DNA of 64,000 bases, from contig CM046443.1 in the NCBI GenBank assembly GCA_025506515.1, positions 23,113,898 to 23,177,897 on the forward strand, read 5' to 3'. This DNA comes from Flaveria trinervia (lineage: Eukaryota; Streptophyta; Magnoliopsida; Asterales; Asteraceae). Shown one piece after another: positions 43,123-54,850 of the stretch. Under the pieces are notes generated by a model, which made no database searches, was not told where the DNA came from, and worked only from the letters and a program-made list of their open reading frames with translations. Every line of letters begins with the position of its first letter. Position 1 is the first letter of the stretch. The translations under genes were made by a program, and so were the position numbers.

Positions 43123-44330
43123 ATGGCTCTTAACAAATCTGAAGTAGAGATGGGAACCATGACCAAATCTCCCATCATTACTCCTGAAAATGTCAGGTCT
43201 TAGAGCAGAAGAATGGAAGGCTTCATCAGATACCAAGACAACAAGATATGGATCTCCATTGTCAACAGCCCGTATAAACCCAAGGTGGCAGCGCCTGGTG
43301 AAACGGTGCCATGATAGAAAAAGCTGTTGAAGATTGACGAAGACCGGAAGAAAATGCAATGACCATTCTGATGACTGCAATACCCAAATCCATCATGGTG
43401 GGGTTTGAGCATTGTATGTCTGCTAAAGAATTTTTTGATGCACTTGCTTAGATGTATTCAAGCTCCAACAACTCCAAGAAGGACTCACTAAAGTAGCAGT
43501 TTGAGAACTTCACTTATATTGCTGGAGAGACCCTCAGCCAGTAGTATTTGAGGTACATGGATCTTATTTCTTCACTTCAGTCTGTGAAGATCACTGCTAA
43601 ACTCAGAGATCTCACAAGAAAGTTCATGAGTGCTCTTCCAAATAAGTGGACATTCTACTGTGTCTCTATCAAGAGGATAGAGAACTTGAACACTATTATT
43701 ATGACTGAACTCTATGGCATCCTTGATGGATACCTATTGGAGATGGAGAGTAAGAACGGCCACCAAACAAACTGACCTCTAAGTCTTCCTGCTAGCAAAG
43801 CTTTAATGGTTGCTCAAGGTCAGTACCCCCATAACCTTAGCAATACCTAACATATAACCAACAACCATCTTGCTCTTCTGGACCTTATATCACTTTCCTT
43901 GAGACTCCAAGGTGTCAACAGGCTCAGCACAACTCCTTTCAGGACAACTGTGCCTTTGTCTCAGGAAGTAGGCACTCTGGTGATTTTCAATATTGCTTTG
44001 ATGATCTAGAGTGTTTTAGTCTAGACGATGTAGAGTATGTGGACATCGTCCAACAGATGGCTCTTTTAACCTATAGAGCGAAGAAGTTCTTTAAGAGAAC
44101 TGGAAGGCAATTCCCTTAAAACCCAACTGCCAGCAAGTTTGGGTTTGACAAGACCAAGGCCAAATGTTACAACCATAACCAACTTGGTCACTTTTCTTGG
44201 GATTGCAAGGCTCCTAAATCAAACCCAGGGACCCCACAGGCCTCCACACATCCCTCTTCCTCAAAGCCCACTGGAAAGTCAACTGAAACAATTGTAATGG
44301 CTTAAGAAGTTGAATGGAGCTTTATAGTTC
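43123..44330 (+). pseudogene. copia gag (element D)
   Basis: ATG 43123 gives MALNKSEVEMGTMTKSP, then RMEGFIRYQDNKIWISI, the gag N-terminal block. Stops follow at several points. Recognisable pieces are LRDLTRKFMSALPNKWTFY (43604-43660) and the block before the knuckle with MALLTYRAKKFFKRTGRQFP. The zinc knuckle reads CYNHNQLGHFSWDC (44167-44208), with the second Cys mutated to His. Same domain order as C. Confidence 0.82.
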
Positions 44331-45725
44331 AGGATGTGACTCCTGCTCAAGCTCTTATGGCCGGAACAGATGATAACCAGGTATATGAACATCTCTGTAC
44401 TCCTGCCTATATAGCTAAGGTTAAATTATATCAGGACTACAATAGGAAATTAAATCTGATATTGAGTCTTTAAATGTTTTGAAATCTGATTTTAAAAGGG
44501 CAGAATCTGACTACCTAAAGAAAATTGAAGAGTTAGAGAAAACTGTTTCCTTATTAAAACATGAAAACACCAATTACAAGACTCAAATAAAGGATATAAT
44601 ATCCAAATTGTCTGAGGCTCAGGCTCAGCTTGTCACCGCTAAGGCTCAAGCTAGGAAGTATTCTATTTCTGAGCAAAACTTCCAAGCTATTATTGCATCA
44701 TCCTCCCACTCCAAAATCTATTATCAGAATAAAGGAGGGTTGGGGACCAATGAAATTGCTCCACTACATTCTTATGAGTCCATAAGACAACCTAGATATG
44801 ATACTGAAAAGCAAGAGGTCCCATATGCTGACCCTTCTTCACATGAGTTGAAAAATGATGCAACAATAGTGGCCACCAAAGGGAAGGAATAGGTAAATTC
44901 ACCCACCTCTCCCAGTGAAGATCAAACCCTTACCACCAAATCCCGAAGAAGCAAAGCTAAAGCTGCCAGAAGAACTGCTAAGAAAGTGGTTGAGTCTAAG
45001 CTGATGATTGACCCAAAACAAAAGGGTTTCTTTATCTTAGCTGGATTCCAGGTTATAGGTACTTCTGATTCAGAAAGGATTGTAATACCAGCATTCCTAT
45101 CCTACCAAAGGTTCAGAAGTTAAAGGGAAAGGTTGCTGACAAAGAGAGAAAGACTAAGAAACAACAACCTGCAAGCTCCCAAAAGACTAACATTACATGC
45201 ATAATGTGTGGTTTGCAAAACCACATGGCTAAAGATTGTTACTACAATCCTGCTAGCACACATTATCCAAATAATTTTAGAAAAGGAGTCAGGGAAGGTT
45301 TCTCGTTTGGACCTTATCAGAAGGTCCAGGTGATGAAAAGGGAAGCTAGTTTCTGAAGCCAGGTTGTCTTCGGAAGAAACTCCTTCCGAAGGGAAAAAGG
45401 CTTCGGAAGCAAAAGCAGTTAAAATTCTGAAGAAAAAGAAAATTCCCTTAAAACCATCCTAGAAGAAGATTTCTTCGGAAGAAAAGGTGGTGAAACCTTC
45501 TTCCGAAAATAAAGAAGCTTGGAAGAATGCCATGCTGCAAAAGCTTCAACATGTACATCTTTCATGATCAACCAAAGGATGGATTGGAAGATCAAGAAAG
45601 ATGCTGCATCTCAAACCTCTTTTTCAAAGACATCCATTGAACCCCCATGCTTAACTTTTGGTTCAATCATGTCACTATCTTTGGAGGAACCCAAGACCAA
45701 CAAGGCTTGGGTCTCCAATGAAAAC
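44331..45725 (+). pseudogene. Gag-Pol spacer with coiled coil and second CCHC (element D)
   Basis: The open piece 44479-44892 is strongly heptad-like (DYLKKIEELEKTVSLLKHEN), probably a coiled coil. A basic stretch follows (44930-45000). The second zinc knuckle CIMCGLQNHMAKDC is intact at 45198-45239. From 45355 to 45520 the coding sequence is full of CTTCGGAAG and TTCCGAAG copies, giving Ser/Glu/Lys-rich text. Confidence 0.75.
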
Positions 45726-46140
45726 TAATATCTCATCTTATGTGTAGGGACATCCATATGACAAGAACAACAATGTCTGGATTGTAGACAGTGGATGCTC
45801 CAAGCACATGACTGGAACAAATTTCTCCTTCAACAGTTTCAACACTATGATGGAGGTCCTGTCCGATTTGGAGGTGAGGCCGGAGGATATATTTCTGGCA
45901 GAGGGAGTATATCCAATAGTAAGTTAAAAGTTGACAAAGTTAACTTTGTCTAACAGCTTGAACACAATGTGTTAAGTGTTTCTCAGTTTTGTGATCAAAA
46001 GCACCAGATACTTTTCACAAAGCATGAGTGCATTATCCTCAAACCAGGATGGCAATTCCTCCGGAAGCAGTGCTTCTTAGATCTCCTAGGAAAGGGGATA
46101 TGTACAAGATCGATATGAACAATGCTTCCCCAATGGGTGA
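45726..46140 (+). pseudogene. copia aspartic protease region (element D)
   Basis: VWIVDSGCSKHMTGTNFSF (about 45777-45832): the usual copia DSGC active site. The flap and linker that follow are frameshifted (GGYISGRGSISNSKLKV-like in another frame). Confidence 0.82.
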
Positions 46141-47060
46141 AGTATAATGTTTTATTTCCGAAGCTGATAGTGATGAGTCAACACTTTGGCATAAACGTAT
46201 GTGTCATGTAAATTTTAAGACAATGAATAAATTGGCTAAAAATAACTTGGTACATGGTTTGCCTAAAAAGGAATTTTTCTACAAAGACAACTGTGTTGCA
46301 TGCCTGAAAGGGAAGCAACACAGGGCCTCTCATAAATCCAAAAGTGTTAACTCCATCACTACTCCATTACACTTATTGGACATGGATCTTTTTGATCCCA
46401 CAAGTATAATAAGCATTGGAAGGAAATCATACTGCCTTGTGATAGTTGATGATTTTACAAGATTTACATAGGTATTCTTTTTAAGAACTAAAGATTAAAC
46501 TACTAGAACATTAAAATATTTTATTCTTAAAACAAAAAATCAAATTGATCACAAGGTTAAGATTATTAGAAGTTATCAAGGGACTGAGTTTAAGAACTTT
46601 GTTCTTGACGCATTCTGTAACTCAAAAGGGATGCCAGAAAATATTATGCCCCGAGAACTCCTCAACAAAATGGTGTTGCTAAGAGGAGGAACATGACACT
46701 TATTGAGGCTGCTTGAACTATGTTAGCTGATTTCAAACTACCTCTAACACTCTGAGCAGAGACAGTTAGCACTGCATGCTATGTGCAGAACAAAGTTCTT
46801 GTAGATAAGCCACATGGAAAAACTACTTATGAGCTATGGAACAAGAGGCCACCATTCATTGGCTTTCTGAGGTCCTTTGGATGCAGGTGTACCATATTTA
46901 ACACAAAGGACAATTTAGCAAAATTTGCTAAAAAGTGGGATGATGTTATCTTTGTTGGATACGCTTCTAGCTCCAAAGCTTACAAGTATACAACATTAAG
47001 AATCAACAAATTAAGGAGTCATCCAATATAGTTGTCAATGAGCACACTCCTTGTGTTAGG
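46141..47060 (+). pseudogene. copia integrase (element D)
   Basis: HHCC finger TLWHKRMCHVNFK and CVACLKGKQH (46180-46320). The core is LDMDLFDPTS and VIVDDFTRF with a stop after it. The second catalytic region reads RSYQGTEFKN, where active copies have RSDNGTEF, so the catalytic Asp is replaced by Tyr. The C-terminal part is at 46783-47031 (NKVLVDKPHGKTTYELW, FGCRCTIFNTKDN). Catalytically dead as read. Confidence 0.85.
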
Positions 47061-47640
47061 GGAATGGCCTTGATCATATCTTTGATTTAGAATTGTTTCC
47101 AAACTATTCTAAACCTTCTTGTGAGAATGTTTCAGTTGGAACAAGTGTTCAAAATGATGCTGATGTTGATGCTAATCAACTGTTTGAGCTACCCAAACCT
47201 CTTCCAGGTTCACTAAGAGATGCAACAAATCAAGCTCCCACTATTCACAGATCAGAAAGTATAACCATATCCAAGAATAGTGAAGTTTCAACCAGTGAAT
47301 CACCTGCTCATCCTCAAAACTCATCAGGTGATCCAACACCACAACAAGCTGAGGGAGGTAGCATTGTGAAGGAACATGTGACTATTAATGCTGCTTCATA
47401 GACAACAATTGATGATGTTTCTCTTTCATTCAATCAGCCCTCATTGAATGAACTTGAAACAACAGCCGGACAAAGTGTTCCGGTTCCTAAGAAAAATATG
47501 TCTAATCTGGACTTATCTTTGCAACTGGAAGTGATTCCTCATTTACGGATTCACAACACTCATCCAGCTAAGAACCTCATTGGGGATGTCTCTGAAGGTG
47601 TGAGAACAAGAGGCAGATTCATCATGGGAATGTTTGATTG
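47061..47640 (+). pseudogene. pol linker, low complexity (element D)
   Basis: Ser/Thr/Pro/Gln-rich text between integrase and RT, ending HPAKNLIGDVSEGVRTRGR. This is the standard block before copia RT (HPMSQIIGDITAGVSTRSQ in C). Confidence 0.7.
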
Positions 47641-49158
47641 TACTCATGCTTTTTATCCCAGATGGAACCCAAGAAGGTGGAAGATGCCTTGAAAGATAGT
47701 AGCTGGGTTGAATCTATGCAAGAGGAGCTGCTTCAATTCAAAAGACAGAAGGTTTGGAACCTATGTCCGCTACCATCTAGTCAATTACTAATAGGCACTA
47801 AATGGGTTTTCAGGAACAAAAGAGATGATAAAGGCCTGATCATCAAGAACAAGGCAAGACTGGTAGGTCAAGGATACATTCAAGAGGAAGAAATTGATTA
47901 TATTGATGTCTTTGCAGCTGTTGCAAGACTTGAGGCAGTTAGAATCTTCCTTGCTTACGCTACTTCCAAGAACTTTACTCTCTACCAGCTTGATGTCAAG
48001 TGTGCCTTTCTATATGGGGATATTGATAGGGAAGTGTATATGTGCCAACCTCTAGGATTTGAAGACCCACAACATCCTCACTATGTGTGCAAATTGGATG
48101 CTCTATATGGGCTACATCAAGCACCAAGGCTGTGGTATGAGACTCTGTCTCAGTTTCTCCTTAAGAGTGGCTACACTAGAAGAACCATTGACAAGAGTTT
48201 ATTCATAAGGAAGTCTAATAAGGACATTTTTCTTTTCATGTCTCTGTTGATGACATCATATTTCGTTCTTCAAATGACCAAATGTGTAAGGACTTTGAAA
48301 GCATTGTGAAGAAGAATTTTGAGATGAGTTCCATGGGAAAAATTGATTTTTTTCCTTGGAATTCAGCTGAAGCAACCAAAGGAAGGATATTTCATTAATC
48401 AATATAAGTATGTCAATGACATCTTAGAAAGATTTGAGATGAAAGATTGCAAGCCAGCCAAGACACCCATACCCAGAAACCATAATCTTTGTCCTGACCT
48501 TGAGGGGGAGGATACTGATCAACAGCAGTATAGGACGATTATTGGTTCTCTGATGTATCTCACAACCAGTAGACCTAATATTATGTTTGCAACTTGCATC
48601 TGTGCAAGATATTAGGCTGCTCCAAAGGTGTCTCACCTAGCTGCTACCAAGTAAATCCTCAGATACCTCAAAGGAGCACCTAAACTAGGTCTTTGGTATC
48701 CTAGAAACAATGATTTTAATCTCTATGGATACTCTGACAGTGAGTATGGTGGCTGCAACATTGACAAGAAATCAACATCAGGATGATGTCAATTTCTTGG
48801 TGGAAGGATCATCTTATGGCAATGCAAGAAACAATCCTGTGTTTCTACATCACCTGTTGAAGCTGAATACATTGCTGCTGCTAGTTGTTGTGCTCAACTG
48901 CTATGGATTGAAAATCAGATGTTGGACTATGGATTCAACCTTATGAGCACTCCTATTCGTATTGATAACAACACTACTATCTCCATCATTGAAAATATGG
49001 TGAAGCGCTCCAAGACAAAGCACATTGATACGAGGTACCATTTCATTAGAGATATTCATAAGAAGAATCTAATTAAACTAATCAAAGTTGTTTCAAATGA
49101 ACAATACGCTGATCTGTTCACCAAAGCTTTTGATGAACAAGAATTAAGTATCTTATAA
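47641..49158 (+). pseudogene. copia RT and RNase H (element D)
   Basis: RT: WVESMQEELLQFKRQKVW, GTKWVFRNKRDDKG, KARLVGQGYIQEEEIDY, LDVKCAFLYGDIDREVYMC and LYGLHQAPRLWYETL. The catalytic VDD (reads SVDDIIF, 48246-48266) is in a different frame from the preceding block. Next comes FFLGIQLKQPKEGYF, IIGSLMYLTTSRPNIMFA, and RNase H with YSDSEYGGCNIDKKSTSG, STSPVEAEYIAAASC and IDNNTTISIIENMVKRSKTKH. It ends near ADLFTKAFDEQELSIL at 49158. Several stops. Confidence 0.88.
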
Positions 49159-49829
49159 CAGCTATTGGGATGATATACATTGATCTGATTACCTCTTTTG
49201 AAAACCTCTTCATGTGTAAAGTCTTGTGTCCATACAAATTAAGCCCTGTTACAAAAGATCTCTCTAAAATTTTCTATGTATAAATTTCTTTCAAAGAGAA
49301 ATTAAGCCTCGGAAGTTATCTTCATATCTTCCGAAGCAAAATTTCTCCAAGGATAATTTTCTTCTCGAAAGAGTTTTTAGTCTCGGAAGAAGCGATTGAT
49401 TTCATATCAGATCTACTTCCGAATCTTACAAAATCTCTCTCTTCGGAAAACAATCTCTACTCTCGGAAGTAACTTTTTACCTACGGAAGTAGGAATTTCC
49501 TTCGGAAGACAAACTACCTTCGAAAATGTTTTATATTCAGAAGAGAGATTTTACTATGTAACGGAAATATCTTGGGCCCCACACTGTAAAAAGAAAATAT
49601 TTTGTTAATGATGTCGGATTATTTAACTGAATTAAACCTTACCGCCCATGTCACTTCATCCACTAAACCATCATTTCACCTTATCCTAACACTTTATTGC
49701 CATTCCACCCTCTTTGAAATAATCCCGACTATTCACTCTCATCTTCTTACCACAAATTTTACAGCCTTAAAAGTTTCCTAGCTTCCAAATTCATCCAAAC
49801 TCAAACTGCTCTACCTTCACACATTCCAA
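49159..49829 (+). repeat. Motif-rich spacer between pol and extra ORF (element D)
   Basis: Non-coding. About a dozen CTTCCGAAG/CTCGGAAG copies cluster at 49305-49550, exactly the motif of this element's LTR. A weak TATA-like GAAATAATCCC (49717-49726) occupies the place of the TATAAATACCC seen in C, about 105 bp before the ATG. Confidence 0.78.
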
Positions 49830-52800
49830 ATGGCCCTAAATCCTCAACACAACCAAGTCGCACTTCTTGACTCTTCAAGAGATGCGGACTTCTCTGAAAT
49901 CATATCCTTCCTCATTCAATCAGCCTACCACATAGCCTTGACTATTAATCCCATAGTTTACCTCAACCACATGACTAAATTTTGGGGAAATAGTCAGGTC
50001 GAAACCTAAATGGGGTTCGTGTAATACGATCCCGCATTTGTGGCCAAGAGTTGGTCATTTCTGAACAACTCATCCGGGAGCATCTGAGCTTCATGATGAA
50101 GGTGCCCCTACTGACTTCCCCAAGACAGATTTAGACAACACCTACATACTCATGGGATATGGTGGAGATGTGAGCAGGTCAACTGTCTACAATTTCAACT
50201 TCTCTTACAACTAGAAGTTCCTCTTACACATTGCCCTTCACTGCTTGTGAAACAAATATGGGGGATGGGATCAAATCCCATATGAACTAGGGTGCCTAGT
50301 TCATGAATTGGTGAGAGGCGTGTGCTTCAACTACTCAAGATTTGTGTTGCTCAATCTCATTGGAAATCTTCAGAGGGAAACATTCTTTATGTATCCCAGA
50401 TTTCTTCAGCACATCATTAACTGTGAGCTGGACCAAAGTCGGCTTGTCTATCGAGCCATTCTGTCTGTTCCTTACGTGAGGCAATCCAACTTCAAAACAT
50501 TGAAGAGGATATCCACTAACTTCACTACAAAATACATTTCATTACCTCCTAGTATGACTGAGCACATCGCTACTGGTAACATCCCTGTTCACCCCACAGG
50601 TGATGTACCCACACCAGCAACTGCAACCACAATGGCAACACTACCTTCTCCTCCTATCACCATTACCTACACAAGACGGCCCAAACGAACCCTTGTTCAA
50701 TCTACTGTGATTGAACAAGCTCCTACTGTTCAACCAAAAAGGCTAGAGTGGAACATTAGGCTCCCACTCAGTCTGAGGTCTCACCTTCCTTCACCATTGA
50801 CCTCAATATGGGTCTAGAGTCTCCTCAGTCTCAAACCCATGAGCCCATTACTCAATCTCAAAGACTTCAGCGTGAGTCTTTACACTCCTCGGAGAAACCA
50901 ATAACGGACAACCCAATAAGAGGCTCAATGCCTGTAGACATTGACCATGTCCCGGGTCAGTAGGTTTAACCTCCTTATCTTTCACTGACCTTCTCTTCAA
51001 AACTGATGAAGAGATAACATCTCTCCATGGTAATGATGTTGATCTATAACACCCTCTGTAGGTTCAACAGAGCGTAGAGAGACCTCTTATCTCTAGCCCC
51101 CATCAGAAAACCATTATTGAGGTGAGTCCCACTGATGTGGATCGGACTCATGCAGATTTAGCTACCATTACAAAAGGTGACTCAATGGACCCTATGGATA
51201 GTGGTAATGATTCTGAGACTGAATCTATGGCAACTATGCCTTTTGATGACTCTGTAAGAGACATCACTAAGCAAGGGAAACCAAGGTGTCAAGAAACCAC
51301 ATCTGGTTGTGAGGATGAACATACTAGGTATGTTACCTCATCTCCCCGTGATTCTTCAATAGAAGATGAGGGAAGCATGAAACCCTTCATTAAAGACCTA
51401 CTATCTAAAGTCTCAAACCTTGAATCCATGGTTAGGACTTTAGAAGAAAGGTCCGTCACTCAGCAACTTGAGATTGACAATCTCAAGGCTCAACTAGCTG
51501 AGAAACAAATTGAGAGATCTGTTTAGCACGTACCTCTTCAGGTCTCCTTAACCTCTTCCTACAGCTCATCTACCTCTCAAGATGATGCTACCAAAAAGGG
51601 GGAGAGTGTTCAGAGACAAACATCTGAGGACCCACTGAGCCAATCTTCAACTTCTAAATATTCGACTCCTATCATAACTTCTACTGACCCATCTCAAGTC
51701 ACTCTAACAATTGATTCAAGGATGCTTAGAAATCTCTATATGTTCTTTTCTTAGTTCTTGTTGAGATCTGCTCATGATCAGCCAAGTCTTGATGCTGCCA
51801 TGATTTACTTTGGAGCTAAAGAGATTCAGAGGCTTACTACACCTTCTACCACTATGGAAGAAGTTGGTCAACCTAAGGTCCACATGGAACCTAAAATTCA
51901 ATTCAAATGGGAAATAGGGACTCATGCCCAAAAACTAAAACAATTGGGATAGAATCTGCATTCCCTCTTACTTCCGAAGCTGAGGTTAAGGCATCGGAAG
52001 AACAAGCTGAATTTTTTGAAGCTGAAATGGAAGCTGCGGAAGGACTATTCAAAATGTCCGGGGAACTAATCATCCCAGATGCAATCCTAGAAATGGCATA
52101 AGAGGTGAACAGTGAGGACTTTCTGGATCAACCTCCTATCCAGACACCCTCTCTACCACTCTTATAATTAAAATCCATTTTCCAAGAACCACCAAAGTTA
52201 AGTTCTTCAAAAGATACCGAAGGAAAACAAAAGATGACTACGGAAGAGCTTCAGGAAGAGAAGAAGATTGAAAAACTGAAAAGAAAATGGAGACTCTAAC
52301 TAGGAAGCTGTTGGCTGCTAGTACAAAAGTAGCTGCAGCCAACCAGGAGATTGTCATCAACAAAAAGAGAGAAGAGATCATTGACCAACTCATTCAGCTT
52401 GGAGCTACCAATGAAGAAACACTTCTGCTACCATTAGAGGAGTCGGTGGAATTGGAAAAGGCAACCCGACTGCAGCAGGAAGCAACAAGCTTGGCCTCAG
52501 AGGGATAGAAGGAAAAGGAATAGAGGGAAGCTGATATGCAGCTCAGGAGGGAAATGATAGATTTCTTAACCTCCAGAGGCTTCTCTCTTCAAGAACTTTC
52601 TCCACACAATGATGAAACGATCCTTGACTCTTCAACAAAGAGTGGGATCAAATGGAGAAAGAAAGAAAAAAAGCTGCAAGATAAAAGTTGAAGGAGAAGA
52701 AGACGAAGAAAGATGAAGAAGCAAGGGTATCTGCAACGAGGAAGATAGGTGACAAAGCCTGCATGAAAGACTATCTCCGGGCTCACGTCTTCTCTAGAAG

Positions 52801-53960
52801 GCTGGTGGGTCCCATGTCTGAAAGGACACTCCAACGAATTATCAGTGAGATCCAAGCTGACATTCGTTAAGGGAAAAGAAGAGAGATGTACAGAAGGATA
52901 CAGGGGATAACCTTCACACCAACCACTTAACCCCAACCTGAACCAATTCCTTCTCCCTTCACCATTAAAACTGAACCCTACACTCCTAAACCCACGCCTT
53001 TACCTTCATCCACTTTCTCACCTCAAGCACCAAAACTACCCATCCTTCAACCCAAAACGCTTACCCAAACCACCTCACCATATCCTACCCCACAACCTTC
53101 TCAACTATCCCCTCAGCCTTCTAAACATCGCTCTCTAGAAAGTTTAAAAGCATCAAGAATAGGCTTATCAATTACACAACCTTGAGCAATATCTCCTATG
53201 AGGAAGACTCCATCAAGCTAACCTATGTTGATGGATCTTCACGTTCCCTCACAAGAGATCAATTTCTTGATCTACCCAGAGGAACACTGGACCAGGCTGC
53301 AGTACTTCTAGGTAACAACTCAGAATCATTAAATGATGAAGAGAAGAAACTAAAAAGGAAGCTGGTGACTCTACTGGATACAGGAAAGAGGACAAGATTC
53401 CTAGTCTGTCTCTTGTGACTAAAAAGAATATACTCTAATGGAGGTTCAATGAAGCTACTCACAACTTTGTTGTGGAAAGAGAGAACGGTGAAGTTAACAG
53501 GCTGATTGCCACTTCGCTGCTACACTCTAGCAGATTTGATATTGTTGAGTTAGTAGATAACCATTCTCTAACCTCACTAACTCTGAAATTGCTGCTCACA
53601 TCAGAATCATCTCAGCAGTCTTCATCTGGCTGAGTTAATAGGAAAAGCTAAGATTGAGGAAGAGTTAAGATTGAGAAGAAAGAAGGCAAGGATATATCTC
53701 CCACCAAGGGCTCAGCCTTTCTACAAATGGTGGAAGGTCCTGAATTGGAACCTATAGTTTGATAGGAATATGATTAGAGCTCCCATCAACTAAATCTTTT
53801 CAGAGGGCCATAACAAAGGGTACATATCATTTAGGGTGACAGACTGGAGATCTTGCCAGCCAAAGATTGTACAAACTTCTTAGCACCACATCAGGGAAGA
53901 ATAGGAGACTGATAAGTATTTACTCTCCCTGGTGCTGAAAGTTTTGAGGAGCAGAAACAA
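49830..53960 (+). pseudogene. Post-pol extra ORF (element D), decayed
   Basis: ATG 49830 gives MALNPQHNQVALLDS, then LIQSAYHIALTINP and HMTKFWGN, which align with QSPYNKAFLLNP and LNQFWMN in C. Next is a domain with WDQIPYELGCLVHELVRGV and FFMYPRFLQHIIN (50308-50440 frame), a block I recognise from plant retroelement proteins of unknown role. Then come a long Ser/Thr/Pro linker, a coiled coil (LSKVSNLESMVRTLEERSV, 51390-51500), a second helical stretch (52287-52508) and a Lys-rich patch (KLKEKKTKKDEE, near 52690). The C-terminal block is at 53182-53418. No membrane segment seen. Many stops and shifts. Confidence 0.65.
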
Positions 53961-53981
53961 GTGAGGTTTTGGTAGCATCAG

Positions 53982-53994
53982 CCTAGGGGGAGTT
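53982..53994 (+). promoter_or_regulatory. Polypurine tract of element D
   Basis: CCTAGGGGGAGTT directly before the 3' LTR; nearly the same as C's TTCAGGGGGAGTT. Confidence 0.8.
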
Positions 53995-54850
53995 TGTTAG
54001 ATCAAGAAGAATGCTTGTGCAACCAAACCAATTAACTTAGACAAATTTTGGTGTTGCTTACAAAGACTTCCGAAGCCAAGTGTGGAACTTCCGAAGGAAG
54101 TAGAGTTCTTTTGAAGACAAAGTAAAAGTTCTACTTCCGAAGGCAAAGCTCTACTTCTGAAGATAAAGTATTCACTCCGAAGATGAAGTCTCAAAAGAGA
54201 AATTAGAAGACTATTTCCAAAGTATGAAGAAAGAAGAATTCCTCAAGTCTCAGAAGAAGTAGCCTCTTCCGAAGTGTAAGTGGCTTCGGAAGTACTTGTT
54301 CTTCTGAGCCATTTAACCTTCGGAAGACACTGCTAAGAACCAGTGGACATAAGTATGGTCTCAGACACTCCACTATAGACCTCTGATACTGCATGGCATT
54401 TTCTCCAAGAGCCATGTAGTTGACCATACTTTATTCCAGTGTTCACCTTTTTATGTTAGTACAAGTTACCAACTTTAGTTGGTGACAAAAGGTAAGTCAG
54501 GGACATGTCCTGAGTACCATATCTCAGATAAAGTCTTATCTGAGATACCTTAAAGTATAGCTTTGTAGTATTTGCTTTAGTTAGAGGATTCCAGCTCGTA
54601 TCAAAGTATATCTGGTTGTAGGTAGTATTATATATAGTTTCTCATTGTAACTCATAACAATATGCTTGTAAGAGTATTGTAATATTTGAGTTGAGAAACA
54701 ATATATGCAAGTACCATGAAAATTACTTCTTGTGTTTTGTTATTACTTATTATATTGTTATCAACTCTTAAAGACTTTGCTTCCATCGATAGTGTAGTTT
54801 AAGCGAGTTTGAGAGAAAATAAAGTGTTTAGTGACTCAAACCGATCCTGT
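53995..54850 (+). repeat. 3' LTR of element D (856 bp)
   Basis: Homologous to 42193-43031 along its length with scattered substitutions. It has one additional motif unit of about 20 bp near 54140-54160. Motif array at about 54067-54330. Confidence 0.88.

Larger units (their letters stand above)
42193..54850 (+). mobile_element. Copia element D, complete Sirevirus-like retrotransposon
   Basis: 12.7 kb with both LTRs, intact primer site, gag, spacer with second CCHC, protease, integrase, RT, RNase H, motif-rich spacer, extra ORF and polypurine tract. Same layout as C but a different family with its own motif (CTTCCGAAG). It splits RT of element E between D-I and P-K-T-T codons. Flanks share only AAAT, so the target duplication has decayed or is offset. 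Heavily mutated and older than T by the number of stops. Confidence 0.9.
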
